The notes under the pieces: generated by a model | Database searches by the model: none | What the model saw: only the letters and a program-made list of their open reading frames with translations | What the model was told of the DNA's origin: nothing | Shown: positions 21,633-34,904 of the stretch, piece after piece | Layout: every line of letters begins with the position of its first letter | How positions within the stretch are numbered: position 1 is the first letter of the stretch | Position numbers and translations under genes: made by a program | Assembly: GCA_026874595.1 (NCBI GenBank) | Contig: CM049322.1 | Coordinates: forward strand, 54,215,386 to 54,279,385 | Direction of reading: 5' to 3' | Source: Sipunculus nudus | Lineage: Eukaryota > Annelida > Sipuncula > Golfingiida > Sipunculidae | Length of the DNA stretch: 64,000 bases

Positions 21633-21982
21633 GATTTGAGATGTACTTGTCATGTAGACCGTTCACGATTCAAACAGACCTCAAAGCCAAGTTCGTGAAC
21701 ATGAGAGTAATGAGATGGACTTTAGTGTAACAAGAGTTAAGATTCGAGACACAGGCTGTTCCTGGCAAGTTAAACCATGGTCCAACCAGAATTTTGAACT
21801 AGATTGGATATTATAAATATTTGTTTAGAGAGACAGTGTGTATAAATAAGGTGCATAATGATTTCACCGAACTATAAATTGCTCAGTGTTGTATAGTGTT
21901 TTCAAATAAATTGTAACGATTCAGGATTGTAATGGATGAAAGCTGCTAATCGAGAAAATCAAGAAAATACTATGATTTTTTA

Positions 21983-21995
21983 CAGGAGGGAGTGA
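21983..21995 (+). other. Polypurine tract
   Basis: CAGGAGGGAGTGA sits immediately before the TGTCA of the right LTR, where the plus-strand primer of an LTR element must be. Confidence 0.75.
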
Positions 21996-23215
21996 TGTCA
22001 CAAAAGAACTGTGATTCAGGTATTTTATTTCATATTCTAGTGGGGAATATAACCAGATGATTGTTTTGATAAATTATTCCTCATTAATAAGGAGCATTAT
22101 GTTTAGCTATGAGCGTGAGACAGTTGGTTAAAGAACACAAATGTCTCGTTTAATGTTAATTTCGGTACAGTTGGAATCGTCTTTGTTTGGCGGTTTCCAA
22201 TGTAACGAGGGTCTGTTGTAGATTTCAAAGGAGGTGGACCTGTGCAAGTTAGATTTTCTCAGGGTCTATCTCTAGAGGCGTGTCCGTATTTATATTCATA
22301 TTACAATTGATGGTCGGCGTTATTGGAAATGTGATTCACCAGAAGACGAGCGGGAGTTGTGGCGTCAGCAAGCAGTTATATGCAGTGAGCCCGACGATAC
22401 TCTGTCAAATGCCCGTCCAGCGTACCGGTGAGATTTAGCCGTTCGATATCAGCTGTCCGGGAGCATGTCACAGTGGAGACAGCTGAGATGAAATTTCTAC
22501 AAGCGTAGATAGTCGATGTCAAGGGAAGGCCACAAGGGGTTTCTCTGTAAAGGACTTCTGAGCAAGTATCGCATATTTGCCGACGGACTGGTTAATCTGG
22601 CGTTTTTAACCTTTTCTTTTGTAAGTGCTTTCAGGAACAGACTGAGGACTTTATTTAAACGCTTAAATGTATACGTACATGATAATGCTGTGTGGAAGCT
22701 GATTCTGCTATCTACAACTGGATGATCCTAGGACACATCAGTTGTGAAAGACTGTTATTCAACGTCCAGAAAGAAAAGGCTGTGAGCGGTGTTTTAACTG
22801 TGCCAAACGTGCATACTCCAACGAGAGATTTTGAATTATAGGAGCTTCGTTAATCTATCGGACTGGATATACTCTACACACAACACGAACCTCTCAGTGA
22901 TTCCAACGGTTTAACATTCAAGTGTCAAGTGTGCGCGAATGTCATGTGATCAAGACAACCATATACGAAGGACTCCTCCGTATAGTGTAGTGAACGGACA
23001 TGGTGGATTATTTACCGTTAATTGTGATTATCATCATCATATTTTTGTAAGGAGCGCCTCTCCAGAAAATATATGTGACTTCTTTATTTTATATATTGAT
23101 TTCTTTTATTAAATATATGAATTTTCGTCTTTTTCGAGTGTAAGTGTGTAAGAGTTCAGCCAGTTAGTCTGACTTTTAAAAGAACCTGGACGTTTTCATC
23201 TTTACTGGAGGGTCT
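21996..23215 (+). repeat. Right (3') LTR
   Basis: It is 1220 bp, starts TGTCACAAAAG and ends GGAGGGTCT, where the left LTR has GGAGTGACA; the terminal bases have mutated. It contains a segment near 22870-23010 that is shorter and different in the left LTR. Confidence 0.85.
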
Positions 23216-23220
23216 CTGGT
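23216..23220. repeat. Target site duplication, right copy (CTGGT)
   Basis: Exact repeat of 14839-14843. Together the two fix the element's ends even though the right terminus has decayed. Confidence 0.75.
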
Positions 23221-26200
23221 AATGTTGGATACATTTTCGACAAAGTTAGTATGAGGTGGGGGCGGGGGCGACGAAGACCTTTTAGCAGTGGCGTAAAGCA
23301 ATGAAATAATATGAACGTTTACGAAAAACGTGTTTTAAAAAGTGAGTGTTACTTCCATTGAATTCAATTGTGTATATCCCCAAAGTTATCAACTCCACAA
23401 ATTTGATTAGCTGTTTAAGGACGCCATTGGCGGTAATAAGGCTGTATACATTTTTATAACAGGGTTTTATTTTGCATTTTTATGTAATAATATATCATAA
23501 TTGAATACATAATAACCCATATTATTAAGGAACGGAATAGACTTAAGGATCTAAACGCAGTATCGGTATTGTTCCCATTACATTGTGCCTTTTAAAAATG
23601 AGATGACTACATATGTTCTAATATCCTAATGTGTCTACATATTCCTAATATCAATGTGCGTTATTTATGTTCGTTTGTTTAAATGTCTTATAAGTATTGT
23701 AAAGATTATAAAAATAAGTTGCTGGTATCATTTTTAAATATATGCAACATTATATGTGGTGGGGTGAAGAATAGATTGATTATTCAGGAAAGTGATGTTT
23801 TAAAGGGGGCAATGTTCGAACATTTTGTCTATGTGTCTTATTTGATACTGAAAGGGGGGGGGGGGGTCTTTCCTGTCGGTACTCATCTTGATGGTTTACT
23901 CGCATTTTCACGACAAACAAAACCTATTCATAAAAAGGGGCGTCGTGCGTATAAAAAACTAAACAATTTGCCTTACAGCTAGCCAGCAGGCTGACTTTAG
24001 GCTGGAGAGATAAGACATATTCCATGGAGTTTGAGTGCTTAGGGGTAAGCATAGACCCAGGCTTTCAATATTCAGGGCATTACATGAGACCAGATTGATA
24101 TTAAATAGAGCTTAACTGGATATTTTATTCCAAACACCAAACCATTTTTAAATTACATTAATTATTGTGTGCACAATCTGAAAGTAGGGAATTCAATTTT
24201 ACATGTGAACTTGCTGTTTTTTAGTTAATGTTGTGTATTGTTTACTGATAATTTGTGAATAATAGATGTCACCGCTGAGGGGCAGATGAGACTAAGTTCA
24301 TTGTTCAGGCTTACTGGTTAAGGGCCAAGCAGAGACTGGGGCTTTCAGTCCAGTGCATTTTCATGCTGCAGGATGGAAGTTATCCACAAATGAAAACATG
24401 ATGCTTCAATATGTATTCAACTATTAAATTAACTTAATTTTTAAATAAAAAATGATATTCATCTTTCATCTTTCAAAGTAGCGTTTTGATCTGTAGCTAT
24501 GCAAGTATAACGGCCGAGCTCTGCACTTGAAGGCATTATATTTGATTTAGCTCATGCTAGGAGGAAGCTTACTATAATAATATTTGGTACACACACACAT
24601 GATATCACTATATAAATAACGTATAATTACACTATATATGAACTTTATGTGAACTCCTCATACTTGTCAGGAGTTTAACCAACAATCTGTCCAATCATTT
24701 GATTGGCCATTCACCTTACTTCTCTGATCAATGGATTGAATGGGGTGGAGTGATTTTTTACACTTTAATGAGAGAGAGAGAGAGAGAGAGAGAGAAAAAA
24801 AAAAGCAATGATATGATTATGTTGGTTTTTTGGCCACTTCAGCAACTTTAATTTCTGTGTATTCTCATATTATTTATATTGGATACTGTTACTTGGATAG
24901 CCACAAACGCGAAAAAAAAAATGGTGTGAGTGCATGGGAGCGTTTGTTTAAGAACATCATAATGCAGAAGCTAACTAAAAAAACAGAACTTTTCAATGTG
25001 ATCGTCTGTGTTAAGTGTGATTACCAGTCCAGTTGAGTTTATATATGTTTACAGTGTCAGACGGGACTGTGCACATATAGCTTGCGATAAAGAGTCATAT
25101 CTCATGTTCTGACAAATGAGGGCGGAGTATTGAAAGTTTTGGACTTTTACACACCCGCGTTACGAAGGTACAGCGACCACATCGTAAGGCCTTTGCCTTA
25201 ATAATAACAATACACATTTATGTCTTAATATTTGCATAGTTCGAAATATAGTTGATCTTTAAGGGTACAAAACATCGTTTATATATGTTAACAGTGATGA
25301 ATTTCCAAAATATGTATTAACATCTTCACACAAGTAACGTATAAAAGCTTAAATATTTTCTGTAAAGGACCGCATTGCTTAAACAGATCAATATATTCAA
25401 GGTACATTCCATGTATGTTCACGTTTGCTTTGCTACCAGACAGGTCCGACTACTGAAAATTTGACCTAGTTTACATATTATTATGTTGTCAAAATCAGCT
25501 CAGAAGACCGTCTCCTGTAATTATATATAAATTCCTGATCAGTTCATTTCAGGTCAGTACAAAAAGATACCCGTATATAACTAAGATGAAAGATCGGGAA
25601 TGTAAATATGGTCAACAATGTTCCCAAGGAAATGAACGTAAATAACAAGAATGTTTCCATCCTTCAATGTGGTGTAAACAAGATCTTGTTTTCATTTTCC
25701 TAAGCTCAATATAGCCTTATATTATAGGTTGTTCAGCATGGGGTATAGTGATATACCGGTATTTGTCCATATAACACATAAGATTGTAAGTCGAGAAACC
25801 ACAAATGTATTTTCAATCAAAATACTACTATATAGGAAAGTCTCAACAGTTACAATGTGAAAAACATCGGCCCAGTCACTTAAAGTAAATTATCCACCAG
25901 AGTTTTATGGTAAGTCAAACGTGAAAATATCAACATCCTTTTCCCCTCTTGTATGGAAAGCCATAATAGTTTAGAAGTAACAGAATTCATACAGAATTCA
26001 TACATACGGAAAGCCATGTTATGCTATGTTGCTGTATTCCCTGTGATTGCCAAAAACAAATGCCAAAGTAAGGGGAGTAATGTATTATTTATAGAAACCC
26101 CACACAAAATGAATACAGAACTGAACAATAAAAATAATTATATCAGCTTATAAACACGATAATGTCATTTGTATATCGTAACCTTAAAACATCATTAGTA

Positions 26201-26283
26201 TTGTTTAAAAATGTTAAATAGGAAGATGCTCCAACAAAGATAAGAACAAATCCCAGTAAAATGTCAACAAAATAAGGTGTTCA
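23221..26283. other. Intergenic stretch, no gene seen
   Basis: AT-rich DNA without recognisable genes. It holds a (GA)n run at 24771-24795 and a G homopolymer near 23858-23867. Two related patches lie about 290 bp apart (24033-24090 and 24310-24365, sharing TTTCA...CAGTGCATT-like order). The open frame at 23683-23982 is unbiased but short and crosses the G run; I do not support it as a gene. Confidence 0.5.
24771..24795. repeat. (GA)n microsatellite
   Basis: Twelve GA dinucleotides followed by an A run. Confidence 0.9.
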
Positions 26284-27282
26284 CTCTCCGGATATCAGGT
26301 AAAGACTAGGAACATAGCAACAACTTTTTTTACTCAGACACACTAATTATTATAATACTCTTGTATCAACGTGGCAGAGAAAGTTGCACTAACCACGTAA
26401 CCAAAGTGCTTGTTTAGCCTACATTGTCCAATTATCGGCTAATTTTATCTCTAGATGACCAATTTCCTCAACAATTTTGAATTCTTTCAGTTTTACTCCT
26501 TTTACGTGTTTTTTTTCAACAAAGCTCCCGTGACTGGAAACTTTCCCCACAAAGACTCTTTTAAAGTTTGTATTAATAATTGCTGATTTTTATATGTACA
26601 TATTGTATTTGTGATAAAATTCCTTTTAACATTAAAGTTTCTCTTACAGTATACCCCCAAAGATTGAATATTCCTCCTGCTGCTCGTAGCCATAGTATCC
26701 TTAGCCTCATAACAATTAATTGATATTATATTGCATCTAAATAGAAATTTACCCACCGAGGACTAATGACAGCTATCACATATATATGACTATCTATAAA
26801 GTCACCTTTATTCCCCGATTAATAAGACAGAAATAGGGCATATCCAATCGTCAACAAACCGGCATACACACCATATTTTTTTAGTGTCGGGAGTTCTTAG
26901 AATATATAGCCGTCATTTTTTTCTGTTATGTTACGTAAATTTTTTCATTACTTTACATATTTTCGGTCGTTTTCATTTCGAGCTCATTGGTAAAATTATT
27001 CCCGGCACCACTGTTAATTTTGGTCATTGTCTGATTTCATCCACCAGCGATCGCTATCTTTATTTTTGCCATACATGACCTGGCGTGGGCCTGTGATAAT
27101 TATTTCTTGTTCAGACCTATGTCTTAAAACTTTAGATGCTTGAATTGAAATTCAGAATCGTTAAGATTATAATAAACATATAGGGCAAAGATATAGCTTT
27201 TCATTTCAAGCAATAGGTCTTTGTCCAGAAAATTGAATGCACCTTTGGCCTGCAAACTTTCCTCTGTTTTCAGTTATGTTAT

Positions 27283-27477
27283 GCGGTTCCTGGATTTAGG
27301 AAAAGAGGGCTCGACTCCTGGAAGACTAATGACAAAACCTCAACGTAGGTTCTAGGGTTCGAGAGACGGGACCAAGGCCGCAAAAAATGGTCTGAATCTC
27401 TAAACAAAAAAAATGTTTGACTGAAAAAGAGGGGAGGGTCCGGACCCCCTGGACCCCTTCCCTGGATTCGCTTCTGC
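27283..27477. mobile_element. MITE-like element, copy 1
   Basis: Imperfect inverted ends GCGGTTCCTGGATTTAGG and CCCTGGATTCGCTTCTGC enclose about 195 bp containing GACAAAACCTCAACGTAGGTT and a GGGTCCGGACCCCCTGGACC block. The same element is at 36015-36216 and 55667-55861. Non-autonomous DNA transposon with no coding capacity. Confidence 0.6.
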
Positions 27478-29869
27478 ATTGACCACACTTACTTCAAGGA
27501 CAGTGACGATCTGACGTTTGTGCCACTTTCGGAGAAAATGGTATATTTGCAACCAAACCCTGACGATTCCATGATTTTCAAAAATATCAACATGTAAAGA
27601 ATTGGGGTTAAATGAAGAAATAGTAGGTGTGACAATAATATAAATTATATCTTGTATTCAGAGTTCTTGTACATAAACATTGTAAGATCATCATCCGAAA
27701 GGAGGAACCATAGTTAATGTCACGTGTTAACAATTTCAACAGTGCTTCAGTGTGGTTTTTATTATATCTAAAACGTTTCATGAATTTATCATATCAGTGG
27801 CTGTTACTTTCGTGAAAGTTATTTCTGTGATAAAACTTTATGGATTCTCACTCGGTTGCATTTCTGTTTTAGGATCTCAAGATCATTGTATGATTGTATT
27901 TAATTTTAAAATGCGTTTGTGATATAGTGATTTAACTGAAATATAGTTTAAATGCACTAATCCATGGTTCTAAAGATTGATCTGATGCAAAAATGTTTAT
28001 TAAGAATCTCAGATGCCCATAAAATGTGACATTATTTAAGGTCAATAATGAAATAACTTCGACTTTACCTATGGCCTTGATATTTCAAACACTTTTTTGT
28101 AAAGCTTTTGAGCAGTTGGAGGCTAGAAATTTTCCCACAATTGTGTCACTTTCCCCTGTAACAGTATCCTTTATCCGCTACTGCTGTTGCTATAAGAACA
28201 GCAATACTTCACCATTATTAATAGGTATTAAAGTAGTTCATGAACACATCCCCCTTAATTTCCTTTTTATTATCTCCGTCGTCGTTCAGCAATCTGGATT
28301 GTGTCTTTTAATTCTGATTAAACAGTATACTTTTTCAATCTTAACACAAACTTAACGTATTTGTATGCAATTGCACAGGTAACGAAGGTTTGGAAAATAT
28401 TTCTTCACTTTGTTTGTATCGGCCCTTCTATTCTTGTAAATTTTCTGGCAAATAATGATGTCAAAAGATCATAATTTTACTTTAAATAAACTCGGATTTG
28501 GGGAGAGATGGCTCCAGACTAGGCTTGAGCGGCTTCATAATCAGCTTTGCATCTGTTCCTTAAATAGCCTGCCCAATATGAAAATGCTTCCGCCTCGCCT
28601 GAACCATGTTTATGATTACAGGTCAATAGAGCACATAGTTAAATGTTAACATACCTGACAGGAATGTCTGACCTGGTTTCCGACCTCCATGTGTGTGTAC
28701 ATAGCCTCGCTTTCAGCCTGGCTATCACGGTGACGGATTGGCCAACAGACCTGTCAATCACGCACCCGCCGTCAGGTCAATTCCTGCCTTGGTGTTTCCG
28801 TTTTAATATCATGAATTACCTACCCAGAATAATGCAGTACTGATTTCAAAGTCTAGAGTTTAATTATATTTAGTTAAACAATTTTGATGCATTGTTTAGA
28901 TTATAAAATGAGCTACTGTGTAGCCAAATGTTTTCAACGATTAACAATCTACATTTGACGAACTCGTGCCTTAAGTGCTAAGGATATGGCACTTAAAATT
29001 AACACATATGTATAGTCGTGTTTGGTTGACATATTGCATTTTGAAACTTAATTCTGGTTTCCACAGCAGTTAACAACTAAACATTTATGTGACAGGGGGC
29101 ATTCTCATTAAGAGAGGGCGCAGGCAGTCACAAAATACTCGTCGTCATACAGAATCTGGTTGTAGGTAAAATGCCATCAGAAATAAAGAGTACTGATATA
29201 TTGTTAATTTAAACCCAAGAGCAGGGTTAATATTTTGTGGAACTGTACTATGTTTTATATTATCATGTATTATGTACTATGTATATTGTATTACGATAGG
29301 GGATGTACTTTGGATATTTGTCATGGCCAAGCGGCTACAGACTCAAGGGTAAACAACCTAATGACCTTCTGGGATATTTGACCATTTATAAGACCGAATT
29401 GAGTATAAAACTTTTACAACAGTTGGACTTTAGATGGTGAGAACTTTTCCTGTGGTATTAGTAGATAAAAATTTATTAATGTATAAGGAACAAAATATAT
29501 TTTTATTCCATTAAAATGTAAAACTGGCAAATATTACTTAAAACTGATAATTTATGTTGTACAAAGCTGTACTATAACATTCTACACATTTATTTAATGG
29601 CAAAATAACGAGCATAATCTTATATAATTATATTTGGCATTGCAGTCCTAGTTGAATTGACAAACATGTTACAAACTGACTACAGTACATGCAGTCTACA
29701 AACATCTCCGTTAAACATTTCGGGGTCGATTGTGTCCGCCTTTTACGGTTTAAATAGTTAAAACATTAACAATAATTTACTTTTTCGTTTAAAAAAAAAG
29801 CGCACATATAATTTATACATATTCTTTTATATTTTCCAGAGTATTTTCTAGGGGGATATTTCTTGATAA

Positions 29870-30135
29870 CTGCCTGAGCATAAGGACCTGTGCCCTGTCC
29901 TGTCAGTAACAGGGTTAACATAAGGACCAGTGTCCTGTCTTGTCAGTGCAAGCTTATCATAAGGACAAGCGTCTTGTTCTCTCAATAGCAAGCTTAACAG
30001 GATCATCGGTGTTTGTCTTGCCAGTATCTGATGTTAGTGACGCGCCTATCATAAGAACCAGTGCCCTAGGACCTGTTGCTTGTCCTGTTAGTAATATTTT
30101 ATAAACCCAACAACAAAACGAGCTTCGGTAAGGAC
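29870..30135 (+). repeat. 40-bp minisatellite, array 3a (copy A)
   Basis: Six or so units (GGACCTGTGCCCTGTCCTGT, then CAGTAACAGGGTTAACATAA, and so on), ending in the GTAAGGACCAAGGTACCCTT segment shared with 5300 and 7800. Confidence 0.8.
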
Positions 30136-30394
30136 CAAGGTACCCTTTAGAAATAATGTGTAAAACTAAATATGCAGTCTCATTAGCCATTATTAAGACA
30201 GGTGGATTAAATATGTTTGATTGTCCAGGCGGAAGAGTCAAGTCTTTGGCCGACTACAGTGTTGGGAAATGTTATCCCACCGCACCCCTCATTATTTAGC
30301 ACATTTTGAGTAGAGGTCTCTTAGTGGTGGAGGCATGAACCAACGTGCCTCACTATTTTTTATTTTTATATCTAACTCAATATGGGTATACGTC

Positions 30395-30725
30395 CAAGAG
30401 CCCTGTCCTGTCATTAACTTGGTAAACACAAGGACCAGTGTGCTGTCCTGTCATTAACTGGGTTAACACAATAACCAGTGTGCTGTCCATTCATTAACTG
30501 GGTTAACACAAGGAGCAGTGTCCTGTCCTGCCAGTAAAATGCTTAACATATGGGCCTGTGTCCATTCCTGCCAATATGAGGCTTAACTTATAAGACCAGT
30601 GTCCTGTCCTGTAAGTAACGGATTTAATATAAGGGCCAGTGTCCTGTACTGTCAGTAACAGACTTGAAATGAAGGCCAGTGTCCTGTCCTGCCAGTAAAA
30701 GGTTTCACTTATGCAATTTTGTTAA
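30395..30725 (+). repeat. 40-bp minisatellite, array 3b (copy A)
   Basis: About eight units with the variant TCATTAACTGGGTTAACACA giving way to CAGTAACAGACTTGAAATGA. Isolated degenerate units follow at 31490-31570. Confidence 0.8.
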
Positions 30726-33700
30726 GAGAGATGGATAATCACACATAACTGATGGTCCAGGCGTGAGAGATAATTCCCGATTTTAGGAGCTCTCACATAA
30801 ATGAAAGGAAAAAAATTACTCTGTAAAACATACAAAAATGACATGATTATATTTTTATCATATTTAATAGTTTTCATGAGTTCAGATGTTACTACATAGT
30901 AGTAGCTAGATTGTTACGCTCCTAATCAGGTACATTTAAGTGTTGTATTCCACTTACCATCTTATCTTAAATTACACTGTGGTGAATGACATGGAACGGC
31001 CATCAAATAACGTGACTCTGATGGTTTTATTACAGTCTGAGTACAAACACCTGTTGGTACCAGCCACTGATAAGAGACTGGGTTTTATTGGAGGGTTTGA
31101 ATCAATATTTGCTGCCAGGACCCCTTTTTGGACCTGAGGAGATTTATATAAGTTTTCTAATTTTTTTTAAGTCCTGGCTCGGCCCATTTAGTGACATATA
31201 ATTCCAAATGTTTAATTTACATTCAATTATGTAGTAAATAATGACCGATGTTTATTACTGATACACATGATAATATATAATTTCAAAGTCAATAAACTCT
31301 GGCAGCACGTTTCTAAAATATTTTTACTTTAGTTTAGTCACCTTTGTTTTTATTTCAAATATAAACATTTAAAAATGATAGTTCAGTAAAAAGTAAAAAC
31401 GCTGGAAATAGATCACTGTTAGACAAACTTTAAGCAGGTCGACACGCCATAAAGTGCAATATCCTGTTGCTTTGAGCTGCCATTATCAGATTTCTCAAAA
31501 GGACCAGTACCTTGGTCTGCCAATAAGAGGTTTTCTACAAGGCTGCAACTCTTAATTTATCAGTAAAGGGTTTATATTTGTTATTATAATAAGCCTCACA
31601 CATAGTCACACACATACCCCAACTGCCATAAACATCGCCCGAAATTATGATGTATGGAATGGTAAGGTAATAAATCCATGTATAAACTGAATTCTAGGCA
31701 GCCTTGTAAAAAAGGCTTGATATTTATAGTAGGCACACTTTACACTTTATATTTTTACTTTAAATGTTATGCATGGCACTCTCTTTCGGGTAGTATTTTA
31801 TCCTTATCAAGAAAGCCAAGGGCCAGAATCGGTCAAGTGCATACGTTGCCTGGCGGCGCCGGTATTACTTGACCTTTGCATTATGCATAGTTATAACAGG
31901 GACTTATGTATACAAAAGAACTACGACGGTTGAGCATGAGAGTTCCAATGCATTATATTTAAGGGTTATTTTTTTTTAACACAAAAAAGGAAATATTTAT
32001 CTAGCCTAAACTTATCTGGTATATTGACAAGTTGAGCAATATCCGGGATACCCTCGATATCTCTTAAAAGGATATACTTGTTCTTGTAGAATGTTTCCCT
32101 TTGAATACAAAGCAGGCTGATTATCCGGTCTGAGAATGATTGGTGTCGTGATATATGAACCTCCCACACACGAGAAAGTAACAAAAATAATTTTACAAAG
32201 AACATATGGAATATATGTGAATATATATTTTAATAAGTTCAGATGGTTAACAATAGTAGTAGCTTAAGGTGTTACGTTCCCAGCCAGTAACATTCAACTG
32301 TTTTATCATGGGAACGACCTCCTCTTACATTGTAAATTGGCAAATAATCCGGGAATAAGATATTTGTGTGAACACTTCAATTTGGAAATGGCAACCCATT
32401 TCAGATCAAATGTGTACAATAACATATTTACAGAATTTTGAAAAAAATATTATACTTACTCATCTGCCCCTTCAGTAAGTACTACCTTAAGACTAAAAGG
32501 TATTCTGCTAGCTTTATTCTACATAATTAAAAAATAACGATTAGGTTTCATATCTCAACCCTCACAGACACTCAGAGGTAATACTGGATAGAAAAAATGC
32601 CATTTACATGTGATTCAACCAACAATTCTAAAGTACAAAAGTAAAAAGAAATGACAGCAGCATATTGTGGAGAAACAATATTAGATATTAAAACATTTTC
32701 ATTATATTTCATAATGTTCATAACATTTCATAGGCTAAAATTATCTGTTCACCGAGCTTTGTAGAAGAGAGCAGTGAATCTCAAGATGTAAAATAATTTG
32801 CTGTATGACCAAATCGCTTCTAATCGATCGGTCAAATGAGTCAACTTGTCCTTGTTTCATATCCATCTGTTTCTGTCACATGATGTGATGAGTTTTGTTA
32901 GTTAATCCGATTTTACACACTGGTATATAACTTTCTTTTCTGTGATAACTACATTTTTTACCAGCCATTCTTGATAAAAAAAATAGTGACTCATGTGAGA
33001 TATAGACAGAGCACGATATTGTTCTAAATATAAAGGTGCTATTATAAATAGCATTTCTATAATATGTATTATATAAACTGAATAGTGACAAAATCCAAAT
33101 GAGTGCATAATTATATATTCCCCATACGGTCATTTGTGATTAAATTTAGCTAGAGCTGGACAAATCAAGAATACTTTTAAAAAATCCGTTCCTGCTTGAC
33201 CACGTTTAATTGGTTATGTTAAAGTCGTCAAAATGCCTGAACTTTTTTGTCCTAACTCTGTACCCTCATTTATAAGATCTGTGTCAATCTTGACAATTTT
33301 ATGAATATAAGAAAATTCCTTACACACATAGTTGCCCGAGCTGGTAAGTTAATTAAGATACCTGAACCAAAAATTGTGACTTAATTTATCATCTAATGAT
33401 CATCTTGAATGCCTTGGAAGAAAAGGTGTTTTCTAAGATTAGTTGGTATTTTAAAAGGAGTCTGCTAATATGACTTAGAATTTTAATGAGATATATAATA
33501 TTTTTATAACAATATTTAATCGTTTGCACACACTCTTTTACACTTAATGTAAATCTCTAAATAGCACAAGACGTATTACCTTGAGTGTATTTCGTAGTAT
33601 TTAATTGGAAGATTTAACACGAAAATAAGCAACAGGTGCTAACACTGGAGAGAGACAAAGAAGAAAAAATCTAATACTTTTTAATATGTGACGGTACTCA

Positions 33701-33931
33701 CTCTAGATATTCTTAAACAGCTCTAAAAGAACGCTTGTTTGGATATAGAAACAAATCTTAAGAAAAAATTACTTGAAATGCCAGGTGATTGAATTCTATC
33801 TTAAATAACAATATCATTGTTTGATGCTTTCCTGTAAGTGCTATCACTTATCAGCTACATATGCCATATCGATTTTAAATTTGATTATGACGTTTATTTA
33901 AGCTAATAAGTCTGCAGTGATTCAAATCAAT

Positions 33932-33952
33932 TAATATATATATATATATATT
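33932..33952. repeat. (TA)n microsatellite
   Basis: Ten TA dinucleotides; the matching place in copy B (42478-42490) is shorter. Confidence 0.85.
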
Positions 33953-34256
33953 AATGATACAATTTTACATCCAGTCAATCTTGACGAATTCCGAAACCGT
34001 CATATCTTTTTGTATCTCAGAAGTAAAGCATGAAATATCCAGGACCATTAGGGTTATTTTTAACTGTGTTTTGATGTCTAATAAAGTTTCAAGAAAATTG
34101 CAATTTATGGGACAATGTACTTGCATATATTTATTATATTCAACAAAACTATTCCTCTATTAAATAAAATAGCAAATACTGCACATAATAAGTGGTTGGC
34201 AATGATAGAATAAATCGCATTTGCCTGACATTAAACAGAAGGCGCATATCCTTACC

Positions 34257-34560
34257 TTTTCAGCCACGCACTCTCACCTCTAACAGAAGATCGCAGTGAA
34301 GCCCGGTGTGCGAGGCGGCCGATTGTATTGTCATTACTGCATGTGAATCGACCAATGAAAACCCTGAATGAAAACAGTAGCTGTACGGCCTTTCGACTGC
34401 CTGACTCTCTGACTCACCTGACTTTGTAACGTATGGCATCCTCTTGTACAGGTTATATATTTATCCCCGTCACGATAACACCTGTGACAGACACGTTAAA
34501 GTGGGTTCCTTGCCAGGCACGGGTAATGAATAATTTATAAACGGTTACTTGCCAGATGCG
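34257..34560. other. Conserved GC-richer island of the repeat unit, copy A
   Basis: This 300-bp patch has about 95% identity by eye with 42789-43065, better than the flanks, and a higher GC content than its surroundings. It contains CGACCAATGAAAACC (a CCAAT-type sequence) and GGCGGCCGATTG. A minus-strand open stretch of about 55 codons exists in both copies but the copies differ at several amino-acid-changing sites. It could be a promoter-like or other non-coding functional element, or simply younger sequence. Confidence 0.5.
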
Positions 34561-34650
34561 CAGGATGGCTTTATCTTTTCAAAACAAATATTCTCTATTT
34601 ATATTGGCGTGCAAATGGCCCTTCTTATTAATCTGCTTTTTTATATGTCT

Positions 34651-34904
34651 TACATGCCAGACAATACCCAGTGACTGACCACGGCCTAGCTTCACAATTA
34701 TTACCAAATGTTACTTTCTCTATGTTGTTGTACTCTCAGTCGTAGGTTGTGTGTACCTTTCGATCTGTCATAACCACCACTGTTCAACTATCCTCACCTT
34801 CAGGTGTGGATTTGTTTCTGTCAGTGTCTGTTTGATTGTCCTCGCCACATCATGTGACAACCTTATGTTCTTCAGTGTATTTTCATAAAATAATGTGTTC
34901 AAAC
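34651..34904. other. Junction between repeat copies A and B
   Basis: About 250 bp that I could not match to the start of copy A or the end of copy B. No gene is seen. Confidence 0.4.

Larger units (their letters stand above)
14844..23215 (+). mobile_element. Ty3/gypsy-type LTR retrotransposon, decayed, Gmr1-like domain order
   Basis: The element is 8372 bp, bounded by two diverged direct LTRs and a perfect 5-bp target duplication. Internal coding remnants on the plus strand, in order, are gag (18330-19560), protease (about 19768-20000), an integrase HHCC zinc-finger region (about 20385-20533), reverse transcriptase (20555-21326) and RNase H (21330-21632). Integrase-type sequence ahead of reverse transcriptase is the order described for Gmr1-like Ty3/gypsy elements; most gypsy elements have it after RNase H. 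No DDE catalytic core of integrase is seen, and many stops and frameshifts occur throughout. A 2-kb stretch between the primer site and gag contains a nested ZNF862/hAT-like fragment. The element cannot be autonomous. Confidence 0.85.
26284..34650 (+). repeat. Large repeat unit, copy A (~8.4 kb)
   Basis: This block aligns along its length with 34905-43190. The left edge is near ATCAGGTAAAGACTAGGAAC (26297; 34912 in copy B) and the right edge near the TTACTTGCCAGATG segment (34545; 43080 in copy B). Along it lie a MITE-like element (27283-27477), a block with open frames at 28026-28843 that is broken in every copy, two 40-bp minisatellite arrays (29870-30135 and 30395-30725) and a conserved GC-richer island (34257-34560). 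Copy A keeps a segment at about 29190-29870 that copy B lacks, and lacks a segment of about 650 bp that copy B has at 40345-40990. No gene is supported. Confidence 0.8.

Noticed and set aside
28026-28843. Three adjacent plus-strand open frames in repeat copy A
   Set aside because: The matching stretches in copies B (36825-37607) and C (56464-57240) are broken differently and show no conserved protein; treated as repeat-unit sequence.
30000-30725. Possible CRISPR-like direct repeats
   Set aside because: The units are contiguous 40-bp minisatellite copies without unique spacers, in a eukaryotic genome.
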